Source: Dasypus novemcinctus (lineage: Eukaryota; Chordata; Mammalia; Cingulata; Dasypodidae). From it: 64,000 bases of DNA. The position numbers and the translations under genes are program-made. Under the pieces are notes generated by a model. The model saw only the letters and a program-made list of their open reading frames with translations. It searched no databases and was not told the DNA's origin. The stretch covers positions 3,348,001 through 3,412,000 of the forward strand of contig NW_026688628.1 of assembly GCF_030445035.2 (NCBI RefSeq), in the 5' to 3' direction. Positions 47,856-59,794 of this stretch are shown here, one piece after another (the stretch's first letter is position 1; each line of letters begins with the position of its first letter).

Positions 47856-48127
47856 GAGGCATCTTTGGGACTTGGAGCTGCCCTGGATGGTGCTTCAGGG
47901 GCAATCACCGGACATTGTACATTCTCACAGGGCCCACTGGATGGAATGGGGGAGAGTATGGGCCATGATGTGGACCACTGACCATGAGGTGCAGAGGTGC
48001 CCAGAGATGTACTTACCAAATGCAATGGATGTGTCATGATAATGGGAATGAGTGTTGCTGGGGGGGAGGGGGGGTGCTGGGGTGGGGGTGGTGGGGTTAA
48101 ATGGGTTCTCATATATTTAAAAAAAAG
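47856..48127 (+). mobile_element. 5'-truncated L1 3' end
   Basis: Close relative of 31027-31228, but longer at its 5' side. The target-site duplication ATAAGTTTG is at 47847-47855 and 48128-48136. G-rich stretch at 48060-48098 and short A tail. Confidence 0.85.
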
Positions 48128-48309
48128 ATAAGTTTGAGTCAATTTTTCAAAGACCTTAAATGCCATTAAACCTTATTTGGATATAATTGGGTAAAAGAGA
48201 AGGTCTTTGTAAGAGGGATGTGGTTTTGTTTGAATTTTCTTTTTAAAGATATGCATCTACACAGTGTAGTAAAATTTAAAACAGAAACCCCTCTAGTCCA
48301 GAAACTCTG

Positions 48310-51300
48310 TTTAAAAAATAAATGGATATCTTGTGCGCCCCAGTCGGTGAGCTGCAGGGTGGGGAAAGGCTCCCAAGCGCTGCGCCTCATCCCCCACACC
48401 CAGCCTGATCCCTGCACACACACAGCCTCCCTGCAGTGACACACAGCAGTCCCTGCTGAGCCTCGGGCTGCCAAGCTCTTCGGCTGCGCTGCCCACTTCA
48501 GCTCCTTCCTTGCGCTGGATTTCTCGGCAGGGAGTCCCACGTGGGGAAGGGGTGAAGAGCGAGGAAGACTACTGTTCTTTTAAAGGGTGCCTTAGCTTTC
48601 TCCCATTACCTCTCCTTGAGCCTTCCTCCTAGAGACGGTGAACCAGAGTCAGGGCCGTAAAGACAAGGGGGAGACCCCGCAGGATCTCCAGCCAGGGAGA
48701 CTCTCCTCTGTGGAGGGGAGGGTTTTCCAGTGACAAATCATTAGCGAAGGGAATCGTCGCGGGGATGCCCAGCGGGAGCGGGAATCCCACAGCCTCTGTG
48801 ATGCCCGAGGCTGTGCCTCAGCTGAGCGGGTCTGTGGAGCTACCTGCGCCTGTAGAGATGCCTGTCTCCAAGGGACAGTGTTTCAGCTGATCTTCCCATA
48901 GCTTGTTCTATGAAGGACCCTAGCTCTGAGGTTTTGTCTAGTTCGAATTGGCAGAAAAGCTCCCCCTGGGTAAACAGGAAGACTTCAAGGTCGACACTGT
49001 CTCTTCCACCAGAACCAGTGGGCATCCTTAGGAGCAAAACGTGTTCTAGGAGAGTCAAAATCAAAGGAGGGGCCTCAACCGCCAAGTTCTGTGGAGAATG
49101 TTGACTGGCTACCGAGGACATGCTTGGGGAAGCTTTAAGCGTGCAACACCCATGGGAGCCTCCTGGAAGTGTGTGATGACTATAATTTGAACGAGAAGGA
49201 ATATTTTTTTGATCCGTATCCAGGAACCTTCACTTCCATTTTAAATTTCTACTGGACAGGAAACTCCACATGATGGAAGAAATGTGGGCTCTCTCTTTTG
49301 ACCAAGAGCTTGGTTACTAGAGAATTGATGAGATTTATTTAGAGTCCTGCTGTCAAGCCAGATATCATCAAAAGAAAGAGCAAATGAATAAAGAACTGAG
49401 GCACGAGCCCAAGGCAATGAGAGACCAAGAGGGAGAAGAGTTTGATTATACCTACTGCCCTGGGAAAGAAAGAAACTGGGACTTGCTGGAAAAACCGAAC
49501 TGATTAGTAATTTCAAAGCCATGAAATATAAAATGATTTTCACTGTGGTTCTGATTTTGGAGTCAAAGAAAACTGCAATCTACCAATTGTCCACCTTGGA
49601 CTTTCCAGTTTCCTTTGACTAAAAGTTTCGAAGATCTTAGCCATCATGTCTATCCTATTCATTTCACACTCCATCGTTACTTTATCACTAAATACATTAC
49701 AGGAGCTGCAGGAAACAGATGAATTCAGACAACCAAATGACAATCCCAGTTAGCACATGTGGAGGCTGTGTGTATTGCTTGATTTGTGGGAGTACATTTT
49801 ATTGTTCCTATCCTCATGCAATAAATGGAAGTTCTTTAAAGGCCCACTAAACATCATTGATTTGCTGGCTATTTTACATTACTATGTCACCATTTTCCTG
49901 ATGGAATCCAACAAAAGCATGCTACAGTTCCAGAACATGAGGTGTGTGGCTCAGATCTTCTGATTCATGCATATCCTGAGAATCCTAAAACTCAAAAGAC
50001 ATCCAATAGGCATGCAGTATCTGGGTTTCACCCTCAAAGAGAGTTACAATGAATTTGACTCATTGATACTGTTTTTGGCAATGGAGATCATGATATTTTC
50101 AACCTGTCATCTTTTGCTGAGAAAGATGAAGATGCTACCAAATTCACCAATATCCCCACATCATTTTGGTGAGCCACCATCACCATGACCATTATAGGCT
50201 ATGGTAACATTTACCCTAAAACACTATGATAGAAAATCATGGGTGTCCTCTGCTGTATTGCTGGGATCCTGGTTATAGCCTTTCCCATCCCAATCATTGT
50301 AAACAAATTTTCTGAGTTTTACAAGGAGCAGAAATGCCAGGATAAAGCAATTAAAAGAAGAGAGGCTCTGAAGCAGGCAAAGAGGAATGGAAGCATCATT
50401 CTATGAACTTAAGGTATGCCTTCGGTGGATGTATGGAACTGAGAGATGCGGCTGTGGAGAAGGCAGGAGAGTTGGCCAATATGAAGGACTCAGCCAATGA
50501 TTATTAACTGTCTCCCAGCCTGTAGAGGTGGGCTGGGAAGGCACTGTCTGAAACAAGTTCCTACAAGTCTTAGGAGAATAAGCACCAGAAAGTTAGCCAA
50601 AAGGAATCCCATGAGCAGGTGAACAACACTCCTTCCTTCAGCCACAGCACCTAAGTGACCAGAAACTGGAGATGCTATACAATGAAATCCCCAAGACATA
50701 GCCTCCTTCTCACCTAAACCCAGACTACCAGGAACAGACCATCTGCGTTTGAGGAAGAGATTGAGGTGGAAGAGGTGGCCTGCCCCCAGAGCAGCTGGCC
50801 TTGGTGCACACCGAGATCATGATGGACATGAAAAGCATTGACAGCATTGACAGCTTCACCAGCTACACCACTGAATTCCCTGAGACAGAGACTTCCCCTG
50901 CCACTGCCCTCTGCTTCCCACTTGCAGGGGAAGTTCCTCACTGACCTTATGTGAACAGAAGAGCACCACAGAGCCTAGGTCCCCTGTTTCTAACACTTAG
51001 AGAGAAAAGGCCGGCTGTGTGGGATGCTGCCTTGACACATCCTCCAATTGACATAACTGTGAACCTGAATGCCCATGGTTCCCAGGGTGGCCCACAGTCC
51101 TCCACAGTCTGGCATTGTCCCTGACAGCCCTAAGGGCATGCTGAAAGGCAACAACTCACTCAAGCCCAGATCCCTCAAAGTGAGCTCTCAGGAAAGTAGA
51201 TGCGGTGCACCACAGACACCCCACCCCCAGCACAGCCAGGCCACTGCCAGTCATCACAGCTGACTCTGCTCACCACCTCATAGCACATCAGCACCAACAT

Positions 51301-53609
51301 CTTGGAAGAAAACTCTCCCCAGGGAGACACACCTTTGATGGGCAGGGAGGTTTCTGACAATTGTCAGGGACCTTCAAAAGGTTTATCCCCTCAGTTTCCC
51401 AAGCAAAAACAGTTTCTTTTCTTTTCAAGGGACAGGAGGAGCTTCATTGAAATAGACACTGGTGAAGACAATGACTCTTTTCTTTTTCTCCACTCTAATC
51501 CATATTTTATTCCTCCATCCTGAGGACCCTGAGATGGTGATATCCACTCCACCTCTAAATTGAGAGGGGGCTTAGATCCCACATGGCTGATGGATGGAAT
51601 TCTCCCGCTTGCAGCTGTAGACCCTCTGGGTTCCCTGGTGAGATGGTTGACTATCATCACCTCCGTTAGCTGACCTGGGTCCAATGAAATGGACAGTAGG
51701 TGTTGCAACTCTGCTGAAGTTCAGGGCCCAGCTGGCACATAGACAGTGCAGAGATTCAAGGCTCCTGAGCATACACCAACCCCAGTGCCAACCACAGGTT
51801 CAGTAAAAGTGACAGAAGAGGCATGCATAGAGAGGTCATATCTGTGTCCAACTCTGTTGCACTCAGGAGCACAAATGCCAAAGTTGGACCCACTGGCAAG
51901 CAAAAAACTGCAGAGCCATCTGCCATGACCATAGGGCTTAGGTGTCTCCATAGCCCTAAGGAGCACCACTACCTGGGGTTGTATCTACTTTGGCTATCTC
52001 TGAGATCCTGCTGAGATGTGCATAAGCGCAAGCCTTCTGATGACCTCCCAACTCATTTTGAAAACTCTTAGCCATATAAACTCATTTGTCTTTATCATTT
52101 CCCCCTTTTATTCAAGGTCTTTTTCTAGTTGCATTACCAGCTGGTGCTCAGCAGTAATCCCTCTGCACCAGGGAGGCTCATTCCTGGGAGTCATGTCCCT
52201 TGATGGGGGGAATGTAATGCTGAGTTTGGCTTAGAGAGTGGCCACATATGAGTAACATGGAGGCTCTTAGGAGGTAACTCTTAGGTACCCTGCAGCTCTA
52301 GGCCAAGTTGAAAATTCAAGCATACAGGCTCATAAACATAGTCATCAGTATCAAGGGCCCAACATTGGACCATCCTTCTCTGTGCCCTTGCACTTGGGGG
52401 ACTGTTGCTGCTCCATTGGAGAGTGTGACAGGATTTTCCAGAATGGGAACTCAGCATTCCCTCAGTTTTCATGTGATACTCTACCCTCTATGTCAATACC
52501 CAACAAACATCTGAACAGATCTATGTAACCTATATGCATGCCCTGGAGAATTCCCTCCCACCTTAAGGGGAAGGGGAGAGAGGAATAGAATAGTTAAAAG
52601 AGGGGGTTACTGGGGGGGGGGCAATGGAAGTGTTCTGAATGATCCTGCAATGATGGATACTGGCCATTTTAAATATCACCCAAATTTATAAAGGTGTACA
52701 GTCTACAATATAAACCATAATGTAAATCATACTGTAACCAAAAATTTATAAAAGTGCATAGTCTAAAATGTGAATGATAATGTAAACTATAATGGAACCA
52801 TGATTGGTAGCTATGTTTAAATATCTGTAAATCAGTTGCAGCAAATATAGCATCCACATGTAAAAAAAATCATTCTGAGGAAGGGGGAAAGGGGTTTGAT
52901 GTTAGGTATATGAGAGTTCCCTGTATTTTATATGTGACTTTACTGTGACCTAAAACTTTGAAGATATAATTTAAAAAAAGAGTTTGTAGACACTGAGGAA
53001 GGAATGGAAGAGATTGTCTTGCCACTGTACACACACACAGGGCAATACCTATTAGAGAGATGAAAGGCAAAACATCAAAAAAAATTTTTTATATTTTTCA
53101 TTTTTAATGCCCCAAATTATTTTTTACTTTATTTTAGTTTTTCTAAACTTTTATGTATTCTATTTCTAATCTTTAAGACTATCATTAATATTTCATTTTC
53201 TGATTAATTGTACTTGGAAATATTTTAGACTTCATTTTTGAAGAAGTTTTGGATCACAGAGGGGTTCAACTATGGCAGGGGAGGAACACTGATGTGGGGT
53301 GTCATTGACAATGACTTTTTAGAGTTCCAAGGGATGAGGCAGGACCAGCAGGCAAACTCCAGCCCAAATTGCTTTGCAGATAAGCCTAGTGATGGAAGAG
53401 ACCCTTTAAGAGAAAAGGTTTCTGTTGGCTCTTCCTCCCCAGGACACAGATCACAACTGCAGGCAAGACATTCACCATGCTATGGGTGAGTAAGAAAGGA
53501 CAATAGTCAAGGAGGGTACAAGATGGAAAACCACTTCTTTGCCCCAGAGACTTATTCCAACCCAGGAGAGAGAAATTATTTTCCCACATGTGAAACTAGC
53601 ATTGACTAG
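48310..53609 (+). pseudogene. KCNB2: processed pseudogene of KCNB2 (Kv2.2 potassium channel)
   Basis: Intron-free copy of the mRNA for the delayed-rectifier channel Kv2.2. A GC-rich leader (about 48310-48947) matches a 5' UTR. The start codon is TTG at 48948-48950, followed by [16 protein letters not shown]1 domain remnants are at about 49120-49320, membrane segments from about 49640, an S4-type RILKLKRH piece near 49975, and a pore signature degraded to GYGN near 50195. The long C-terminal tail matches Kv2.2, with [10 protein letters not shown] at about 51430. Coding resumes at 53307 with SSPNCFADKPSDGRDPLRE and ends near 53607. Many frameshifts and stops. The gap 51477-53306 is an L1 insertion. 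Confidence 0.9.
51477..53306 (-). mobile_element. 5'-inverted L1 insertion inside the KCNB2 pseudogene
   Basis: The target-site duplication GACAATGACT is at 51467-51476 and 53307-53316. The left part (51477-52556) is L1 3' UTR in minus orientation, matching about 28540-29690. The right part (52980-53306) matches about 29690-30010 but in the opposite orientation. The two meet at the same L1 coordinate, the pattern left by twin priming. Another L1 3' end in plus orientation (about 52557-52979) sits at the junction, probably a later insertion. Confidence 0.7.
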
Positions 53610-55430
53610 TTACAAAAGCAATAAAAAAGAAAAACAAAACTCTTATTCCTTAAAAAAGACAGGTAACCATGTCTGTGGACTAAGCCACCCCACCTATCCC
53701 CAAAAAAGTGCATAAAATATTACTTTTGCATGACATGAACCATTTTGTTTAAGCACAGTTAAATAGTTAAGACTGCATTTTGTAACAAAAAATGACTGAA
53801 GAACAGTGAACAAATAGAGCTCTATTAAGACCCAGAAAAAATAAATGGATATATATATATTATATATATATGAGTGAACAAATGAAAAGCTTGTTTTTTT
53901 GAGATTATATATTCTACTTAATTTTCACATGCAGCTCTATTCATTTACAAACTTTTTTAGAGCACATTTTAAAGTACTGTATATCTCTTTTAAAAAACAA
54001 CATGACAATTATTTGTCTTTGGACATGAAATCAATTAATGTATCCATCCTTAATTATTGAATGGATATTATGTCCAAGGTCCTACACTACATATCAGGAA
54101 TATAAAATTAAAATTACATTGCAAACAAGAACTCCATTGGCTACTAGGAAGAAACAATCAAGCCCCAAAATAAGTAGAAGTTCTTATAGGTTCAACCATA
54201 TATTCTCTCATCAAAACCTAATTACAGCAATGAGGACATACCTCCACAGGATTTCAAGTTGGAGGGTTGATGGATGTGAAATGATTGCAGGCCTTCTCTG
54301 TGAACCCTCTCTTCAGAATAACCATGTGCAAGTAAGTATTAATATGTAGACATGTGAAGAAAGGGGATGAAAGTGAGGAAAAACCAAAAAAGGTAAGGCA
54401 AGCAATAGAAATGTAACAAGCATTTAACCATTATCATTAGATAGTGGTGTAGGGAAGAGAGTTATGATGCATTTAGTAGAGATTTAAAGAGTAATTGACA
54501 TGGGTTTTGAAAGTGGGCATAATGCCTTAATTCCAGGAAAAAAAATCATAAAACCCATCAGGTTGTTTAGGAATGGATATGAATAAAGTCGAGGTTGCCA
54601 GTTTCAACAGCTGTGGTAACCAATGTTTCTTTGCACTCTCGATCTCAAGCAGCCTGGTACATGTTCCTCCTTGCAGGCAGCCAGTGAGAATCTACACACT
54701 AAATATCATCGAATATGCTTGGAAGAGCAGCCACTAAGCACTGAGTCACTTGAGGGTGAAGAGAATCCATAGTCCTATCTACAAGGGAGTGTTCACCAAT
54801 GTAATCCTCTGAAAGAACCCTCAGATCAATGGGAAACTATACCAAGTATACCAAATGCATAATATATGCACTGTTTGATCTGGATGTTGAGCTCAGGAAG
54901 CTTCTGTCTACTCTGACCTGTTTTGGAAAAGAGAAATGTGCCCTGCCTTTTTGTGCTGCATTTATCTTGAGAGAATGCCAGGGTTGGAACCCTGGCTACC
55001 TGGAGAGGTTCAAGAGTAGGGTGATAGATCTGAATACTGTGAGTCCCTGACTCACTCACCTTGAAAAGTGATTTCTTTTTCTCAGAAATAAGTTTCTCCA
55101 TATATCAAGTGAGGGTGTTAACATCAGTTTCTTGATTCATCTAAATATCTTACATGAAGAACTGAAACCACGTTTGCTGTAAAATATGCTATCTTAGCAG
55201 GACCCCATGAACTGTGAGTCAAGAAGATGGCTGGTGGCCATGATGATAATAACTGACATTTACATAGAGCTCACTGGATGCCAAGATCTGTTCTGAGATC
55301 TTGACCTCTAAGAGACTATGTAGAGCAGTAACATGCCCAAGGAGACTTTAGGGGAGAGATAGATTTTGAGCACAGGAGCTCACCTCCCAAATTTCTTCTC
55401 TGCTTTTCCCTAAATTACATGTTTACTGAA
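53610..55430. other. gene-poor stretch
   Basis: May begin with KCNB2 3' UTR remnant (A-rich DNA near 53620). Contains a short (TA)n at 53850-53871. No gene recognised. Confidence 0.5.
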
Positions 55431-55446
55431 GAATTGTTATATTTTG

Positions 55447-55860
55447 GTGGCAGACTTGGCCCAGTGGTTAGGGCATCTGTCTATCACATGGGAGGTCCAC
55501 GGTTCAAACTCTGGGCCTCCTTGACCCATGTGGAGCCAGCCCATGCGTAGTGCTGATGCACGCAAGGAGTGCCGTGCCATGCAGGGGTGTCCCCTGCGTG
55601 GGGGAGCTCCATGCACAAGGAGTGTGCCCCATAAGGAGAGTCACCCAGCAGGAAAGAAAGTGCAGCCTGCCCAAGAATGGCGCCTCCCACATGGAGAGCT
55701 AATGCAGCAAGATGACACAAGCAAAAGAAACACAGATTCCCATGCTGCTGAGAACAGAAGTGGACAAAGAAAGAGACACAGCAAATAGACACAGAGAACA
55801 GACAACCGGGGGGGGGGGGGGAGAGAAATAAATAAATAAATACATCTTTTTTTAAAAAAA
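55447..55860 (+). mobile_element. DAS-type SINE (copy 8, long body type)
   Basis: Full-length copy with a G run at 55808-55821 and an A-rich tail. The perfect target-site duplication GAATTGTTATATTTTG is at 55431-55446 and 55861-55876. Confidence 0.95.
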
Positions 55861-55876
55861 GAATTGTTATATTTTG

Positions 55877-57400
55877 ATTTACTTGTGGGCTTCCCAGACT
55901 ATGATAATCCCTTGGAAAATCCTCAGATATTTAGCAATTACACATTTGATCTTCCAATAACTTTAGGAGGCCTTAACACTACAAAACTGTAGATAGAAAA
56001 ATAGTAAATAGCAATAAAAATGCTGTATTTAGAGGAGCACAAGCTTGATAGTAGGTAAAGATGTTCTTTATCCCCTTATGTCTAGAGAAGAGACACATTT
56101 CATTATGAAGTTGTCAGTTTCCCTGAAGCACGGATGCTTGCACATTGTATAGAGAGCTCATGGGTTGTTCCCTTGAGATATCAGGCTCCACCAGGAAATT
56201 CTTATTTAATACAAGATGACCAAAGAAGAGCATCCTAGGAGACTAAAGTATTTTCATCCTTAAAGTCATAAATTTCATCACCTGATACATTATTTTTTAG
56301 ACTACAAAATTTCAATAGTGATTCTAAAAATGCTCTCAAGGTTTTATTGAGCACATGTGCACAGTCTTTTCTGTATGCATGTATCCATCCATCCTTCCAC
56401 CCATCTTACCTCTTATGATCTTCATTTAAATTACTGTAATGGTTTCTCATTATTTTTAAATTAATTCCAAAAATTTTTATACACATTATATGGCTCAGGT
56501 GTAATAATGTCCCCTTGCTTATATCCTCAGTTCCAGTTTCTCCAGTCTTGCTTAATGTTTTATTTATATTCCTCACATTTCAATTTCTTCCTCATAATGA
56601 GACATTTTAGCCTACTCTATTCACACTGGAATAGTCTAACAGTGTGTCCTATCTCTGTACTTCATTTCTAAGAAGCCTTGTCCAAACTGCCAGGTGGAAG
56701 CAAATTCATCTTTAATCGCTATTTTCCCTCTTACCATGTAAAAACAATTGAAAAATCACATCAATTTTTAATGCCTGGCTTCCACTCTAGATTCTGAACT
56801 TTGTGATGGCAGGGAATGAGAATATTTGGATGATCTCATTTCCAGTATGGTGCTGAATGTCTGACATATAACAATTGCCCAATAAATATTATTGAGAGAA
56901 TTATTTGAATCCCTCCATCCATATTGCTTTCATTTCAACTAAAATTTACTACACATTTGAATACTTTATTATGAACTTATATAAAACAGTAATAGGTACA
57001 ACTATTTGTGTAAATATTATATGCTTCCTTAGTAAGGTTCATAAATCTGTGTCATGTCTCCTAATCATTTTATGCCTCAATACCAAAAAACACATACTAA
57101 TTTGAATTAAATCAAATATTGAAGGAGTAAAATGTATTCAGCTGTTATTATACAAAACATCATTCCATAGTCATCTTTTGAGTGCTTATCTTTAGTCACT
57201 AAATGGAGATGTGATGGTGAACTTGTCTTTAGGTAGATCACACAATAGCAAGAGAGAGAAAAAAGTTTTTGTAACCAATACAGTGCTACATATTACATTA
57301 CCATGTAAGAAAAAAGAGCAGGCATATAATTGACACTTTAAAAGAGCAAATGAGCTCTCTAAAGAAGAGAATGTGTTTTGAGAATTTTGAGAGAGATGTA
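55877..57400. other. gene-poor stretch, nothing recognised
   Basis: AT-rich; longest frame 66 codons. No repeat identified by eye. Confidence 0.55.
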
Positions 57401-57415
57401 AAAATTAGCCAGTAA

Positions 57416-57777
57416 CGGGAAACGGACTTTGGCCCAGTGGTTAGGGCGTCCGTCTACCATATGGGAGGTCCGCGGTTCAAACCCCGGGCCTCCTTGACCT
57501 GTGTGGAGCTGGCCATGCGCAGTGCTGATGCGCACAAGGAGTGCCGTGCCACGCAAGGGTGTCCCCCGCGTGGGGGAGCCCCACGCGCACTTGCGTGAGG
57601 AAAGCCGCCCAGCGTGAAAAGAAAGAGCAGCCTGCCCAGGAATGGTGCCGCCCACACTTCCCGTGCCGCTGACGACAACAGAAGCGGACAAAGAAACAAG
57701 ACGCAGCAAACAGACACCAAGAACACACAACCAGGGGAGGGGGGGAAATTAAATAAAATAAATAAATCTTTAAAAAA
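57416..57777 (+). mobile_element. DAS-type SINE (copy 9, short body type, young)
   Basis: The cleanest copy: box A and box B (GGTTCAAACCCCGG) intact and many CpG sites kept, which suggests recent insertion. It lacks about 15 bases in the CGCACTTGCG region compared with copies 2 and 3. The target-site duplication AAAATTAGCCAGTAA is at 57401-57415 and 57778-57792. Confidence 0.95.
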
Positions 57778-57792
57778 AAAATTAGCCAGTAA

Positions 57793-58369
57793 TACAAAAG
57801 ATAGAAAAGAAATATTTCATGGAAAAAATTATAATGGAGAAAATATAAGAAAGAAAAAGCATATTATATGTCTTCAAGTAGTTTTGCAAGGCTGGAGTTT
57901 AGAAGGGCTAGTGTTCAGAAAGTCAGAAGTAGAGTTATAGTATGAGAGTCATAGAATGTTATTTGACATTCTGTATTAAACTCATCAAAAATTTGAAGTA
58001 AAATAGTGTAGCTTTTGCTTATTTTAATTGAAAATTTATATTTCACTTCTGAGAAAAGAAAACTGCTATTGCACATAGAAGGCATCAAAACGATTGGTGA
58101 TATGCTGTATATCTTAAGTTGGCTGGTAGTGACATGGATATTTAATAATCATTACCATCCATCTATATATGGCAAATATGGATAAATAAATTAGAACTAT
58201 AGATAAATAAGACATATTGAGTACATGGAATTTTCTCATCCACCTCCTAATGTGATCATTATGGAATATTAAATTATTAACCAAAAATGATTAAGCAGAT
58301 GGGAGAAGGATTTTTTGGAGATGAGACATAGATGCACTGTGATAACAAAATAAAAATGAAAGCAAGGCT
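57793..58369. other. gene-poor stretch
   Basis: Nothing recognised. Confidence 0.5.
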
Positions 58370-59340
58370 CAATGAGTTTGACAACCTAGATCTAAACTTT
58401 ATATGGAAATTCAGTGGGATGGTAAAAGTGAAAACCCTTTTGAAAAAGAAGAAAACACCTGTTGTATCATAATATGGGTCATCCTATAATTACAACTCAA
58501 GGTATGTGACAGGGGACAAATAGGAAAACAGGCCAATGTAAAGAAGAAAGAGTGCTGAAACAGGAAGAGCCATCCATGATATAAGACCAGATTGGTACTG
58601 CAGATCAGTGGAGGAAGGACAAATTTTTAAAATAGTCCTGGAACAATTAGGTATGCATGTAAAAATAATTGCACATCTGTCTCAATATACACAATAAAAT
58701 GTCAACTTTTTAAATACATGCAAAAAGTTGAGGGAAAGAATATAAAGATATTATAAAGCAATTTTGTATTTATCATTTGTTTTTTCTTTAAGAACAAGAC
58801 ACAGAAATTAATAACAACCATGAATATGATTTAAAGAAATATATAACAGAAAAATTAAGGAGATTTGGTTAATGAAAGATAATACAAAAATTTTTAAAGC
58901 GACACTAACTGGTTAGAGAAGACTTTAACAACATATAAAAATGACAAAGGATATGTATCCAGCATATATTAACACCTTCTAGAAATCAGTACAAACATAC
59001 AATCCTATAGGAAAACTGGGCAAGATAATTGAACAAGTACTTCATGAAAGAATTCAGTAAAAGAAAGGTGCTCAGAGGGAAATAAAAATTCAAACTAAAA
59101 GGTGATACAATTACATACCTACATACAAGATTTACCAAAATTTTAAAAACTTACAACATGATGTGCAAAAATGATGTGAAACAATACATACTATCATACA
59201 GTGACATTGGCACACATAATGGTGTATCGGTTTAGGAGTCATTTTGGCATTTTGTAACACAGTTGAATATCTGCATACAATATGGTTCAATGAGTCAGCC
59301 AACAATTTCCCAAGAGAAACCTGGGCATGTGTACACAATG
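58370..59340 (+). mobile_element. ancient L1 ORF2 fragment
   Basis: Heavily decayed C-terminal ORF2 region. Translations in shifting frames give short L1-like pieces (for example LNFIWKF near 58390) in the expected order. No intact frame. Confidence 0.5.
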
Positions 59341-59364
59341 ACACATGTAAAAATGCATGCATAC

Positions 59365-59520
59365 AGGGGAATAGTGGGAAGATGATGGAGTAGAAAACTC
59401 CAGGAATCAGTCCCTCTTCCAAAACAACTAACTATTAAACAGTGAGGAACCTTCTGAATCAACTATTTCAAAAATCCAGTCAGTGAACACTATATAGCAA
59501 CAACGGTAGAAGTGGAGGGA
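59365..59520 (+). mobile_element. possible L1 5' UTR fragment
   Basis: GTGGGAAGATGATGGAGTAG and the following ACTCCAGGAATC resemble the beginning of an older L1. Short and diverged. Confidence 0.45.
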
Positions 59521-59609
59521 GATGCATCTGCATATCTCCCTTCTCCTTCAGGCAACTTTGTTTCCAGATTATTGTTTCCATCACTTTATTTGTGTCTGAA
59601 TTCATTCTC

Positions 59610-59790
59610 TTCTATAGGACTCCAGTAAGAGGATTAGGATCCACCCTGAATGAGGTGAGTCACATTTTAAGATACTCCTCACCTATATCCTGCTTACAAT
59701 GGGCTCACACCCACATGGATGGATTAACATGCAGAATATACTTTTCTGGGGTACATAAACTTTGAAGTCACTAGACTCCTTAATTGGAAG
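59610..59790 (+). mobile_element. possible MaLR-type LTR fragment
   Basis: Resembles the end of mammalian MaLR LTRs (phrases such as AGGATTAGGATCCACCCTGAAT and GGGGTACATAAACTT). A similar phrase recurs at 63230-63270. By-eye similarity only. Confidence 0.35.
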
Positions 59791-59794
59791 TGTG

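Noticed and set aside
49757-50188. functional potassium channel fragment
   Set aside because: Short open pieces only; stops and frameshifts throughout, start codon lost and pore signature altered.
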